This document shows positions 17,039 to 25,614 of a stretch of DNA of 35,370 bases, in pieces. This stretch comes from Nesterenkonia haasae (GTDB taxonomy: Bacteria > Actinomycetota > Actinomycetes > Actinomycetales > Micrococcaceae). The first letter of the stretch is position 1. The number at the start of each line of letters is the position of its first letter. Both the position numbers and the translations under genes were made by a program. Under the pieces are notes generated by a model. It had not been told where the DNA came from and ran no database searches. It worked only from the letters and a program-made list of their open reading frames with translations. The stretch is taken from NCBI RefSeq assembly GCF_010119385.1, contig NZ_VFIE01000031.1, positions 1 to 35,370 on the forward strand. The letters are read 5' to 3'.

Positions 17039-17056
17039 TTGCGAATGAGTAGCATT
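17039..17056. promoter_or_regulatory. Zur-box-like operator between rpmJ and the CobW-family gene
   Basis: On the - strand it reads AATGCTACTCATTCGCAA, matching the palindrome at 33668-33685 at 15 of 18 positions. It lies between divergent starts at 17026 and 17093 and can control both. A possible + strand promoter, TTGCGA at 17039 and GAATCT at 17062 with 17-bp spacing, would overlap it. Confidence 0.7.
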
Positions 17057-17092
17057 AGCATGAATCTTACGCGAGTTACGGAGAGGACGCTA

Positions 17093-18121
17093 ATGGCTAC
17101 AGAGGTCACAGCTGTCGTAGGTGCCTGCGGGCCAGAGCGCCAACGCTATGCCCAAGAGCTGGCACAACGCCATGGTGCCCACCTAGTTCTTGCCCAGCGC
17201 GTCGCTCTTAGGGCCTCTGCTGTGGAGGAGGCCCTGAATCAGGTCTCTCAAGATCCGTGCTCACACCATCTCGTGGTGGAGTTCCCGCTGCAGAGCCCGG
17301 CGCTGCACATCATCGGGGAACTTGCTGACGCTGCGGCCCCGGCTGAACTTACCGATTTAGTGTGTCTGGTGGACGCGGCTCACCTACTGTCGGACTTGTC
17401 CTCCACTGAGCATCTGCGACTAGCAAGCCCCGATGATCATGGCTCGGCTGCGGTGTATGCATCACGTGCTGAGCTAGTCGTAACCCAGATTGAGTACGCC
17501 TCCATGGTCGTGCTGGTCAATACGGAGCCATTGCGTGCGAAAGAACTCAATCTCCTTTTGACATTGATCAGCTATCTCGCTCCCAAGGCGCATATTGATA
17601 TGGCTGACTCTTCTGGACATACGGCACCCCGCAGGTTTATGGGCCGCTTTACCATGGAGCAGACGCACGCCGGATGGGTCAGCCTGCTCAATGGGGACTT
17701 TGCTCCGAGATTCCAAGATTCCGCGGTCGCGGGGCTGCGATACGAACAAATGCGACCCTTTCACCCGGGACGTCTCAGTGAGCTCATGAACCGATGGATG
17801 GATTCGATGCACGGAGGCATGTTGCTGCGTTCGGCGGGCTTCTGCCATTTGGCGACGCGTGCACACATCACTGGCCATTGGAATCAGGTCGGCACGCACT
17901 TGGCGATGTTCCCTGCGGCATTCGATCACCAGTTGAGTGAGGAGGATGAGCCCTTGGCCTTTGGTCAAGATCTCGCCCTCATCGGCCTTGATCTGAAGGC
18001 AGACCAACTAGTTCAGGAGCTCGACGATGCGGCTCTAACAGACCGGGAGTTAGTGGGCGGCCCCGCACTGTGGGCCACCTTTCCTGATCCATTCCCCGAG
18101 TGGAGCACTGCAGATCACTGA
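17093..18121 (+). CDS. CobW/COG0523-family protein without Walker A (Mrf-like)
   Basis: A 342-residue protein related to COG0523 G3E GTPases. The C-terminal CobW domain is clear: FHPGRLSELMNRWMDSMHGG near residues 223-242, then LLRSAGFCHLATRA and HLAMFPA. At the N-terminus the expected GxxGxGKT loop is replaced by VVGACGPERQRYA, and the CxCC metal motif of zinc-chaperone COG0523 proteins is absent. It therefore cannot be a normal metallochaperone GTPase. In mycobacteria the Zur-controlled C-minus ribosomal operon carries such a CobW-like protein, Mrf, a hibernation-factor recruiter, and the location opposite Cys-free L36 fits that model. ATG 17093 follows GGAGAGG; starts further up would precede the operator. 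Confidence 0.8.
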   Translation: MATEVTAVVGACGPERQRYAQELAQRHGAHLVLAQRVALRASAVEEALNQVSQDPCSHHLVVEFPLQSPALHIIGELADAAAPAELTDLVCLVDAAHLLSDLSSTEHLRLASPDDHGSAAVYASRAELVVTQIEYASMVVLVNTEPLRAKELNLLLTLISYLAPKAHIDMADSSGHTAPRRFMGRFTMEQTHAGWVSLLNGDFAPRFQDSAVAGLRYEQMRPFHPGRLSELMNRWMDSMHGGMLLRSAGFCHLATRAHITGHWNQVGTHLAMFPAAFDHQLSEEDEPLAFGQDLALIGLDLKADQLVQELDDAALTDRELVGGPALWATFPDPFPEWSTADH

Positions 18122-18230
18122 GAGTAGACACTCCGCACGCGGCCAGGACTCGCTAGCTCAGCGGGTCCGCGAGGTTGCCTCGGTCAGCTGGCCCCTCGTC
18201 GCCGGCAGCGCAGTTTCGCTGCTGACTGCG

Positions 18231-19481
18231 GTGGCCGATACTGCGATCCTCGGGCAGTACGACACGATTGAACTTTCCGTCATGGCTCGGGCCGTGGTCA
18301 TCTTCATCTTCTGCACCGCCCTGCTGATACCGATTGGTACCGCTGTGCAAATTGTCGGTGCCCAGTGGTATGGAGCCGAAGATACCGGGCGCGTTGCGCG
18401 CCTGCTCACCCGAAGTGGTCTCCTCACATTGACTCTCGGTGTTTTCCTGGGCGCGGCGCTTTTCCTTGCATCTCCCTGGTTGCTGGTCATTACCGGAGCG
18501 ACAGCCTCACCAGAAGAGGAGATGGGAGCCATTGAGGTTCTGCGAATCCTCGCTCTCTGTATTCCCGCTGTAGCTCTCAGTGGAGCGGCCCGCGGTTGGC
18601 TCGGGGCGCAGAGTCGCACCAAAGTGGTTTTGCTGAACGCCGCCGTGGTCAATCTCGGCAACATCGCTATCAGTATTACGCTGGTGTTCGGCCTAGAACT
18701 AGGTGCACAGGGGGCCGCATGGGGCACCACCACGGCGCATTACCTAGGTCTGGCCGTTTGTCTTGCCCTTGCGCTGCACAGGCGCCGCAGACTCGATGTC
18801 CCAGATGATCCCAACAATGCGCCAGTAGTCCGACCATTGGGCAAAGTGGCGTGGCCGGACGTCGTCTTCGGAACGGCCACCTACGGCGGAGACATGCTCA
18901 TCGTCTCCGCAGTCGCCGTGCTAGGAGCCGTGGACTTGGCCGGGTATCGGATCGCCAGCAGCACGGTGGCGATCCTCTTTACCGTTGCTTTCACCTGCGG
19001 CTCAGGGATATCTATCCTGGTCGGTCACCGCCTCGGCGCTCGAGACTTCCGGCATGGTCTGGCTTACGCTCGGGCTGGAGCGCTGTTCATGGGCGGGTGT
19101 GTGGGGCTAGCTGCTCTACCGGTACTTCTGATACCTGAGAGGTACGTGCGGATCTTTTCCACCGAGGAGGCTGTCATCGAGGCGATCCGACCAGTATTGA
19201 TCCTGTTCTGGCTGATCACACCACTGATCGTCGCCTCGATCGCCATGGCTGCAGTGGTTCGTGCTGTGGGTGACACGAAAGCCATGATGTACATCGGAAT
19301 CGCAGCTCAGCTAGTCGTTGCATTGCCAGCAGCATGGTTGCTCGGGGTATGGGCAGGATGGGGGCTTTTCGGCGTCGTTCTAGCTCTTGGTCTGAGCTGG
19401 TTGACCAGGACGTTGCTGACCATTTGGCGGCTGCGTCGAACGACCGCACGGTTCGCCGGTGAGCAGGTTCCGGCCGCCTAG
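18231..19481 (+). CDS. MATE-family multidrug/metabolite efflux transporter (5' end uncertain)
   Basis: A MATE/DinF-like exporter of 416 residues from GTG 18231, the only canonical start. The same frame stays open upstream and encodes plausible MATE sequence (REVASVSWPLVAGSAVSLLT), which completes helix 1. It runs back to ATC 18114, which overlaps the stop of the preceding gene exactly where an ATG would be expected. Starting at 18231 would drop half of the first helix. The rest looks intact, with about 12 hydrophobic segments in two similar halves. The 3' end overlaps zur convergently at a CTAG. The substrate is unknown. Following the CobW-family gene, it may share its zinc control. Confidence 0.82.
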   Translation: MADTAILGQYDTIELSVMARAVVIFIFCTALLIPIGTAVQIVGAQWYGAEDTGRVARLLTRSGLLTLTLGVFLGAALFLASPWLLVITGATASPEEEMGAIEVLRILALCIPAVALSGAARGWLGAQSRTKVVLLNAAVVNLGNIAISITLVFGLELGAQGAAWGTTTAHYLGLAVCLALALHRRRRLDVPDDPNNAPVVRPLGKVAWPDVVFGTATYGGDMLIVSAVAVLGAVDLAGYRIASSTVAILFTVAFTCGSGISILVGHRLGARDFRHGLAYARAGALFMGGCVGLAALPVLLIPERYVRIFSTEEAVIEAIRPVLILFWLITPLIVASIAMAAVVRAVGDTKAMMYIGIAAQLVVALPAAWLLGVWAGWGLFGVVLALGLSWLTRTLLTIWRLRRTTARFAGEQVPAA

Positions 19482-19912
19482 TCCACGTGGTTGGAAGGGC
19501 TTTGGCAGGCGGGGCAGATGCCGAACACGTCAAAGGTCAGAACGGTCTCGCTGAACCCCTCATTGACCGCCACTGTTCGGGCGAGCCGGTCAATCTCCGG
19601 GACCTTGAACTCCGTAGCGATCCCGCACTCTCGGCAGACCAAATGGTGGTGATGAGTTTGGGCAGCACAGATGCGGTATAGGGCTTCTCCATCATCTGGA
19701 TTGAGGAGTGAGTCCACGGTGCCTGCTTCTAGCTGACTTTGCAGAAACCGGTAGACAGTGGCTAGGGCGACATCGTCCCCTCTTTCCTCTAGCCGATGGT
19801 GCAGTGTCTTTGCGCTGACGAAACCATCAACCGAGGCTAGTGCCGCCCATACCGCACGCTTCTGCCTGGTGGACCGCCCCTCAACTGGGGGAAACGGCGG
19901 ATCCTGCGGCAT
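19478..19912 (-). CDS. zur: Zinc uptake regulator, Fur family
   Basis: A 144-residue Fur-family repressor. The winged helix covers about 12-85 (STRQKRAVWAAL, then ATVYRFLQSQLEAG). Residues His87-His90, Cys93/Cys96 (CRECG) and Cys133/Cys136 (CPACQ) supply the regulatory and structural zinc sites. Two CxxC pairs and the lack of extra Fur-type ligands point to Zur. The ATG at 19912 is chosen because GGAGG stands 5-6 nt upstream; the longer TTG start has no ribosome-binding site. It is divergent from the first surface gene with a Zur-like box between them, so autoregulation is likely. The gene context is wholly zinc-related. Confidence 0.9.
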   Translation of the reverse strand: MPQDPPFPPVEGRSTRQKRAVWAALASVDGFVSAKTLHHRLEERGDDVALATVYRFLQSQLEAGTVDSLLNPDDGEALYRICAAQTHHHHLVCRECGIATEFKVPEIDRLARTVAVNEGFSETVLTFDVFGICPACQSPSNHVD

Positions 19913-19958
19913 TCGCCCTCCGTGTATTGGTGTCTGTAGACCCAAGGCCGTTATCGTA

Positions 19959-19976
19959 AATGAGAATCAGTCGCTA
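19959..19976. promoter_or_regulatory. Zur-box-like operator between zur and the first surface gene
   Basis: AATGAGAATCAGTCGCTA matches the 33668 site at 13 of 18 positions. Its right end overlaps a good -10 hexamer TATACT (19975-19980) for the + strand gene at 20046, so Zur binding would block that promoter. It is 47 nt upstream of the zur start. Confidence 0.65.
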
Positions 19977-20045
19977 TACTAGTCTGGTTGTGAATTTTCG
20001 GAACGTTTTACGCGCTCACTCGCGCTGGATAGCTGAGACAAATCT

Positions 20046-22922
20046 ATGAATCGCTCACTTGTGCCCTATGCAAGATCCCGATCGGGCTCAGGGCGGGGTA
20101 AGTTCGCCCCGATCGCTGCGCTCATTGGTTCAACGGCCCTCCTGGCAGGGTTCTTGGCTCCTGGTGCTGCGGCAAGTCCACCTCCGGCAGGAGCGCCGGC
20201 GCCTGAAGAGCGGTCAGTCTCCATTGACCATGGACATGTCGATGTTTTCTACCTCAATCACGAGGACGGAGAGCCTTACCTGGCGTTGAAGGACGACACC
20301 GTCGCGCCATACGCCGTGCGAGACGCCGAGGATGTCGAACTCCGGGTGAAGGAAGAGGCATTGATCCAACTTCCTGCGAGCGACACGGTTCCAGAGCAGC
20401 TGCACAGTGAAGAGGCCTACTTCCTGCCCCTGGCCCAGGACCAGAATCTGATCTGGCCGGGCTGGGAATCACAGCCGCTAGCTGGCCACTTCGACAGCGT
20501 GGACATCATCATCGAGTCGGTGGATGGTCCTGGAGAGGTCTACCTTTGGTCCCAGGGAAGCTTCGGCGGAGTGACCCCGATTCTCGATGAGGGAAGGCTG
20601 CAGTTCCCCGGCACGATCAGCCAGGACTACCTGGCCCATGTCCACGCAAATTGGGCTTTTACCGAACCCGGTGATTATTGGTTCACCGTCAGAGCTGACG
20701 TTCACGATTCCGATTCCGGGCGCAGTGAGACCACAAACGAGCAGGTCTATCACTTCTCAGTTGGGGACTTTGACCGTGACCCGGAGCCTACAGATTCTCC
20801 GGAGCCCTCGCTGGACCCCACAGATGATCCCTCTGAGAGTCCTAGTCCCTCGGCGAGTGGGGAGCCTGATCCTTCACCGAGCGAAACCGGGACGGCGGGC
20901 CCGGTCCCGACGGAGAGCGAAGCTCCGGACCGGCAGCCGACCCCAACACCTCCTGCGAATGGGGAACCTACTGGGTCTCCGAGTCCGACGAGTTCACCAA
21001 CTCCGACGGGCTCGCCAAGTCCGACTCAACCACCGAGTCCCTCGCAGAGCCCAGGATCGACACCTACCGACACTCCGGACGGTGAGGCTTTTGAACTGTG
21101 TTGGAACGAGGTCCGGCTTTCCGAGGGGCACACGGACGTCTTCTACCTCAACCATTCGGATAATGACCCGTACTTAGCGTTGAAGGACGATACTGTCGCT
21201 CCCTACGCGATCCGCGATCCGCGGGGCGTTGAGCTGCATGTCAAAGAAGACGCCCATATTGAATTGCCCACTTCGGAAGCGGTCCCTGAGGAGGTTCAGG
21301 GACAGTCGGCCTACTATCTGCCGCTAGTGCAGGATCAAAACCTCATCTGGCCTGGTTGGGAGTCGCAGCCGTTGGCGGGGACAGGTTTCGACACCGTGGA
21401 CATTAACGTCACAGATGTTGAGGGCCCCGGCGATATCTATATGTGGGGTGCGGGCAGCTTCGGCGGTGTGGAGCCCATCCTGGATGATGGTTCTTTCCAA
21501 CTTCCAGGCACGATTCACCAGAACTACCTGGCTCATGTTCATGCGAACTGGGCGTTCACTGAGCCTGGTGCCTACTATCTGACAGCATCGGCGACCGTGA
21601 CCAACTCAGCGACCGGTGAGTCAGCGGAGACGAACTCCAGCATGTACCTCTTCAGCGTCGGTGATGAGGTGCTGGAAGACGATTCCCGACTCAATTGCGG
21701 TGATGCTCCTGACTCGATCGATCCACCCTCCAATGGCGGTAACGGCAACGGCAATGGGTCCGGTAACGGCAACGGCTCCGGTGACGGTGGGGGCCAGAAC
21801 GGTGGAGGTGGGGGAACCACCCCGAACGGTTCTGGAGGAGGCGGCCCCGGTGGCGGTTCCGGCAACGGTAGCGGCGGTACCACCCCCGAAGTGTGCTTGT
21901 CACCGGAGGAGTACGAGCGCCTCTACGGCAACGGAGGTACAACCGAAGGCGGCGACGCCGGTGCTCAGGCTGAAGACAACGGCGGTGCTGATGAGCAGAT
22001 CGCCCCGCCCAGCGGCAATGTCGACTACGGCACTGAGGGGCACTTCGACGTCGGCCCAGTGTATGAAGATGGGGATTTCCAGTTCATGATCAAAGACGAC
22101 CGGACTGCACCACCGGTGTGGCGCGATCACAGCGAGATCATCTTTGTCCTCGACGATGACGCTCACCGTCCAGCCGACACATTGCCGGGGGATTTGGACT
22201 TCGTCTCTGGTGGGGATGATGTGTGGATGATCCAGCAGATTCAGGAACCTGGTGTGCCGTGGCTTGGATGGAATACTCAACACGAGACCATCGTCAATGG
22301 CCCAGGTTCCAACGGTGCCACGATGACCCTGGAGTCAGTCAACGGACCAGGTGAGTTGGCGGTGTTCCTTAACGGAAACTTCGGCGACCTAGTAGGCGAG
22401 TCAGTCTTCGACACCGTCGGAGGACCCACGAGTTTCGAAGTCCCGGCCAACACTCACCAGCACGGCAACTGGGTGTTCACTGAGCCGGGTACCTACGAGG
22501 TCACCATGAGCTTCTCCGCAGAAGGTCACTCCGATACAGGGGTGCTCACTTTCGAAGTCGGAAATAGGGGAGGCCCGCAAGCTTCCGGTATCAGCTCCGA
22601 GACTGAGCCAAGTCAAGCGCTGAGTATGGTCCGACTTTCTGAGACCGAAACGATCGAAATCGGTGAAGAGAACAGTGACGACGATGATGACACTCCTGGT
22701 GCGGATACGGGCGCTGAGTCTGACGATGCACCTGTGCTGGGGTCAGGGCAAGGGTTGACTCCTGAGGGTCAACGGTGCGCATTGGCGTCTACCGGGGTCT
22801 CGAGCAGCATGCTCACCGGCCTGGGTGTAAGTCTCTTGCTGCTCGGTGGTGGTGCAGGTGCAGTATTGACTGCTCGCCGCTTCCGCGAAACCACCAAGAC
22901 CACCTCATATGCCACAACCTGA
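20046..22922 (+). CDS. Wall-anchored surface protein with three choice-of-anchor M domains (LASTG signal)
   Basis: A 958-residue secreted protein. The signal peptide ends near residue 44. Domain 1 (about 57-241) and domain 2 (about 355-540) are close copies, each with GHxDVFYLNH, PYLALKDDTVAPYA, LIWPGWESQPLAG and the histidine cluster HVHANWAFTEPG (198-209 and 498-509). A Pro/Thr/Ser-rich linker separates them, and a Gly/Asn-rich linker (about 561-613) follows. Domain 3 (about 657-839) is of the ABC-associated type, with PPVWRD, VPWLGWNTQ and HQHGNWVFTEPG. LASTG at 913-917, a hydrophobic segment and a basic tail form a class E sortase-type signal. A metal-binding role for the HxHxxW clusters is inferred. 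The binding-protein gene overlaps its 3' end. Confidence 0.88.
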   Translation: MNRSLVPYARSRSGSGRGKFAPIAALIGSTALLAGFLAPGAAASPPPAGAPAPEERSVSIDHGHVDVFYLNHEDGEPYLALKDDTVAPYAVRDAEDVELRVKEEALIQLPASDTVPEQLHSEEAYFLPLAQDQNLIWPGWESQPLAGHFDSVDIIIESVDGPGEVYLWSQGSFGGVTPILDEGRLQFPGTISQDYLAHVHANWAFTEPGDYWFTVRADVHDSDSGRSETTNEQVYHFSVGDFDRDPEPTDSPEPSLDPTDDPSESPSPSASGEPDPSPSETGTAGPVPTESEAPDRQPTPTPPANGEPTGSPSPTSSPTPTGSPSPTQPPSPSQSPGSTPTDTPDGEAFELCWNEVRLSEGHTDVFYLNHSDNDPYLALKDDTVAPYAIRDPRGVELHVKEDAHIELPTSEAVPEEVQGQSAYYLPLVQDQNLIWPGWESQPLAGTGFDTVDINVTDVEGPGDIYMWGAGSFGGVEPILDDGSFQLPGTIHQNYLAHVHANWAFTEPGAYYLTASATVTNSATGESAETNSSMYLFSVGDEVLEDDSRLNCGDAPDSIDPPSNGGNGNGNGSGNGNGSGDGGGQNGGGGGTTPNGSGGGGPGGGSGNGSGGTTPEVCLSPEEYERLYGNGGTTEGGDAGAQAEDNGGADEQIAPPSGNVDYGTEGHFDVGPVYEDGDFQFMIKDDRTAPPVWRDHSEIIFVLDDDAHRPADTLPGDLDFVSGGDDVWMIQQIQEPGVPWLGWNTQHETIVNGPGSNGATMTLESVNGPGELAVFLNGNFGDLVGESVFDTVGGPTSFEVPANTHQHGNWVFTEPGTYEVTMSFSAEGHSDTGVLTFEVGNRGGPQASGISSETEPSQALSMVRLSETETIEIGEENSDDDDDTPGADTGAESDDAPVLGSGQGLTPEGQRCALASTGVSSSMLTGLGVSLLLLGGGAGAVLTARRFRETTKTTSYATT
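20781..21080 (+). repeat. Pro/Thr/Ser-rich degenerate repeat linker
   Basis: Coding low-complexity DNA for SPSP, SPTP and DPTD-like units, residues 246-345 of the surface protein. It probably forms an extended, possibly glycosylated wall-spanning stalk between domains 1 and 2. Confidence 0.75.
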
Positions 22923-24522
22923 GCAAGCATCCATGCCTCACCGGCATTTCGGATTGGACTTCCCGCCGGTGCGGCATGGGGTCAGGAAACGTGCCGCAGT
23001 CGCCAGCGTGTCGGCTGTCCTGGCGCTGACCGGTTGTGCCGAGGCCCAGGCCGCGCCCGGGGACGATGACCTGTCTATTGTCACGACCACAGGAATACTT
23101 GCGGATCTCACCGAGAACGTCGTCGGAGACCGGATCCAGGTGGATCAGATGGTGCCGGAGGGGGCTGATCCGCACAGTTACGAACCCTCACTGCGGGATG
23201 TCCGAACTGTGGCCTACGCCGATGCCGCCTTCTCCAACTACATGCTGTTAGAGGATCACTCCATTATCCGCACACTGGATGCCAACCTGCGCGAGGAGGC
23301 CCCTAATATCTCGCTGGCTGAATCTGCGGTTCAGTACTCAGCCGAGATTATCCCTCTCGTCGAGAATGTATCCCTGGACACCATCTGGCTGGGCATGAGG
23401 GTCAGGGGCTCCGGCGAGCAGCACGGTGCAGAACGAACGTCCCGTATTGAGCTGCGGGCTGTTCACGCTGACGGCCCGGGAGACTTGGTCGCCTACCTCA
23501 CAGAGTCATTCGGCAATCCTCGGTTTTATATCGACTCATCCGAAGGCATCGGGGAGGGGGACAGTATTGGGCTGCCTCCGAATGCCCACACGCACATGAG
23601 CTGGGCGTTCACCGAGCCAGGTATCTATGAGCTCACCCTCGAAGCCGACCTAGTGGTCGATGAAGACACCATCATCCCAATAGCGAATGCGACCTCCTTC
23701 ACCTTTGCTGTGGGTGTTAACCCGCACACCGCCCCGGGGTCGGAAGGCGCTCAGGTTCTCTCCCATGGACACGGGGACATTTCCGTCGACATCGACTCTG
23801 AGGAGATCTACCTATTCTTCGATCCGCATGGCGGAGGGGACCACACCCAGCAGGAGCTTTCTGGAGAGGACGTCATCATCGAAGTGCCCAACCGTGCACT
23901 CCACGAAATTCCCCCGGACCCAGGATTCCGGTTCCTGGGAAGAGCAGGGGACCAGGTCTACCAACTTCCCCAGGCAGTGCTTGGCGCCCACGTTCACGGA
24001 GAGATAGACCCCCACTTATGGCACAACGTGGCAAACGCCCAAGCCTACGTGGAGATCATTCGTGACACCGTAATTGACATCGATCCTGACAACGCTGACT
24101 ACTACCGAACGAATGCCCAGGATTACCTCAGGCACCTGCAAGAACTCGACCAGTACATGGAAGAGCGGATCGGGCAGATCCCCGAATCCAACCGGCACCT
24201 CGTGACGACTCATGACGCCTTCGGTTACTTGGGTGCCGCCTATGAGATGGACATCGCAGGCTTCGTCACACCCAACCCGTCCACCGAACCCTCGATGCAG
24301 GAACGGCGCCGGCTGGTGGAGACGATCCAGAACCTGGAGATCCCCGCTGTTTTTCTCGAACCCAACTTGATCGCCCGATCCTCCACGCTGGAGCAGACGG
24401 CAGATGAACTCGGCGTGGACGTCTGTGAGATCTACGGAGATGCCTTTGACGAAAACGTCACCACCTACACGGACATGATGCGGTTCAACGCTGACTCTCT
24501 CTACGAGTGCCTCACCCCGTGA
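22909..24522 (+). CDS. Anchored-repeat-type ABC transporter zinc-binding lipoprotein with inserted surface domain
   Basis: A 537-residue ZnuA/TroA-like binding protein with lipobox LALTGC (Cys43). The N-lobe runs from TTTGILADLTENV to DPHSYEPSLRDV (His89). The C-lobe starts at HVHGEIDPHLWHNV and carries His369, His435 (THDAFGY) and Asp511 (YGDAF), the usual metal ligands. Between them about 210 residues (about 150-360) are inserted, including HTHMSWAFTEPGIYEL and a HGHGDISVDI segment, related to the wall-protein domains. This matches the known anchored-repeat ABC binding proteins. ATG 22909 overlaps the previous gene by 14 nt; ATG 22933 is an alternative and leaves the signal peptide intact. 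Confidence 0.88.
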   Translation: MPQPEQASMPHRHFGLDFPPVRHGVRKRAAVASVSAVLALTGCAEAQAAPGDDDLSIVTTTGILADLTENVVGDRIQVDQMVPEGADPHSYEPSLRDVRTVAYADAAFSNYMLLEDHSIIRTLDANLREEAPNISLAESAVQYSAEIIPLVENVSLDTIWLGMRVRGSGEQHGAERTSRIELRAVHADGPGDLVAYLTESFGNPRFYIDSSEGIGEGDSIGLPPNAHTHMSWAFTEPGIYELTLEADLVVDEDTIIPIANATSFTFAVGVNPHTAPGSEGAQVLSHGHGDISVDIDSEEIYLFFDPHGGGDHTQQELSGEDVIIEVPNRALHEIPPDPGFRFLGRAGDQVYQLPQAVLGAHVHGEIDPHLWHNVANAQAYVEIIRDTVIDIDPDNADYYRTNAQDYLRHLQELDQYMEERIGQIPESNRHLVTTHDAFGYLGAAYEMDIAGFVTPNPSTEPSMQERRRLVETIQNLEIPAVFLEPNLIARSSTLEQTADELGVDVCEIYGDAFDENVTTYTDMMRFNADSLYECLTP

Positions 24523-24582
24523 CAGATATTCCCTTCCTTAGTAACGCCCGCAACCCGCTGAAAACACTAGAGAGGATCCGCA

Positions 24583-25614
24583 ATGTCTCTGACTGACATG
24601 CCAGCATGGCGCCGGCTGATTGCCCTCGGCTCCATCGGAGCATTCCTGCTGACCGGAGCCTCCGCAGCGAATGCCGCCCAGACTCCCGACCCCGGCAACG
24701 ACGACGCCCTCGACCAGACCGTGGAACGGGACGAGGAGCTGGGCACTGAGCAGGTCATTATCGAGCGTGGTCACGTCGATATCGGGCCGCGGCTTATTGA
24801 CGGTCAGTGGCAGCTGCTAGCCCGAGACGACACCCAGTCCCCGCCAGTTTGGCGAAGTTTGGAGGACATGGTCTTTCACCTGCCGGAGACTTCCATCCAG
24901 CAAGCTCCCGATGATGAGGACTATGCGTTCCTGCCGGCGGAACCCGGCGAGGACCTCTACCTCATCCCGCAGACAGAAGACTATGAAGTCCCATGGCTTG
25001 GGTGGAACACCCAGGACCCAGAAGTGGTGGACCAACTAGTGCGTGGAATGACTCTGCGACTGCACGGTGTCGAAGGCCCCGGGGAATTCATCCTGTTTCT
25101 GCAGTCGGGGAACTTTGATCCGCCACAGCTGCTCTGGGAATCCACCGCGCTCGATGAGGGCGCGCAAGACATTTGGGCCGATACGAACACCCATGTCCAC
25201 GGCAACTGGGTGTTTACCGAGCCAGGCACCTACTTGCTCGATGTTGAAGTCAGTGGCGAGCTCGACGACGGCACCACTGGTAGTAGCCGGGACACACTGC
25301 GGTTTTCTGTAGGTGATGCATCCGACCCGCAGGAGGCTTTCGACGCCGAGCTCGTCGAGTCGGCGACCGACGGTGATGAAGAGCTCAACGGCCAAGCCGA
25401 CGACGCGAATCCTGCCGACGCTGATCTTGACGCAATGGACGGCGCGGCCGATGAGGAGGGTGGATTTTCGATGGCGACAGTGGCGCTGCTGGTTGGCGCT
25501 GCAATCCTCATCTTGGGGGCAGCCGCACTGGCCCTCACCCTGCGTTCTCGCCGGGCGCGACAAGCAGCTGAAGCTGCTGTCCACTCCGGCAGTCAGGTGA
25601 GGAGGGGGCGATGA
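24583..25614 (+). CDS. Membrane-anchored choice-of-anchor M protein associated with the ABC transporter
   Basis: A 343-residue surface protein with a signal peptide (about 1-32). One domain covers about 57-246, with RGHVDIG, PPVWRS, VPWLGWNTQD and HVHGNWVFTEPG (204-215), closest to domain 3 of the 958-residue protein. An acidic linker (about 250-293) leads to one transmembrane helix (about 298-320) and a basic cytoplasmic tail. No LPxTG-like motif precedes the helix, so it is membrane- rather than wall-bound. GAGAGGA precedes the ATG. Its stop overlaps the ATPase start (ATGA), so it is made together with the transporter. It could hand metal to the binding protein; that is inference. Confidence 0.87.
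   Translation: MSLTDMPAWRRLIALGSIGAFLLTGASAANAAQTPDPGNDDALDQTVERDEELGTEQVIIERGHVDIGPRLIDGQWQLLARDDTQSPPVWRSLEDMVFHLPETSIQQAPDDEDYAFLPAEPGEDLYLIPQTEDYEVPWLGWNTQDPEVVDQLVRGMTLRLHGVEGPGEFILFLQSGNFDPPQLLWESTALDEGAQDIWADTNTHVHGNWVFTEPGTYLLDVEVSGELDDGTTGSSRDTLRFSVGDASDPQEAFDAELVESATDGDEELNGQADDANPADADLDAMDGAADEEGGFSMATVALLVGAAILILGAAALALTLRSRRARQAAEAAVHSGSQVRRGR

Noticed and set aside
17093-18121. Assignment as a zinc metallochaperone GTPase
   Set aside because: Both the Walker A loop and the CxCC motif that define that group are missing.
20781-21080. Short repeated units resembling a CRISPR or tandem DNA repeat
   Set aside because: The repeats are degenerate at DNA level and conserved only as Pro/Thr/Ser codons in frame; there are no equal spacers. 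It is a protein stalk.
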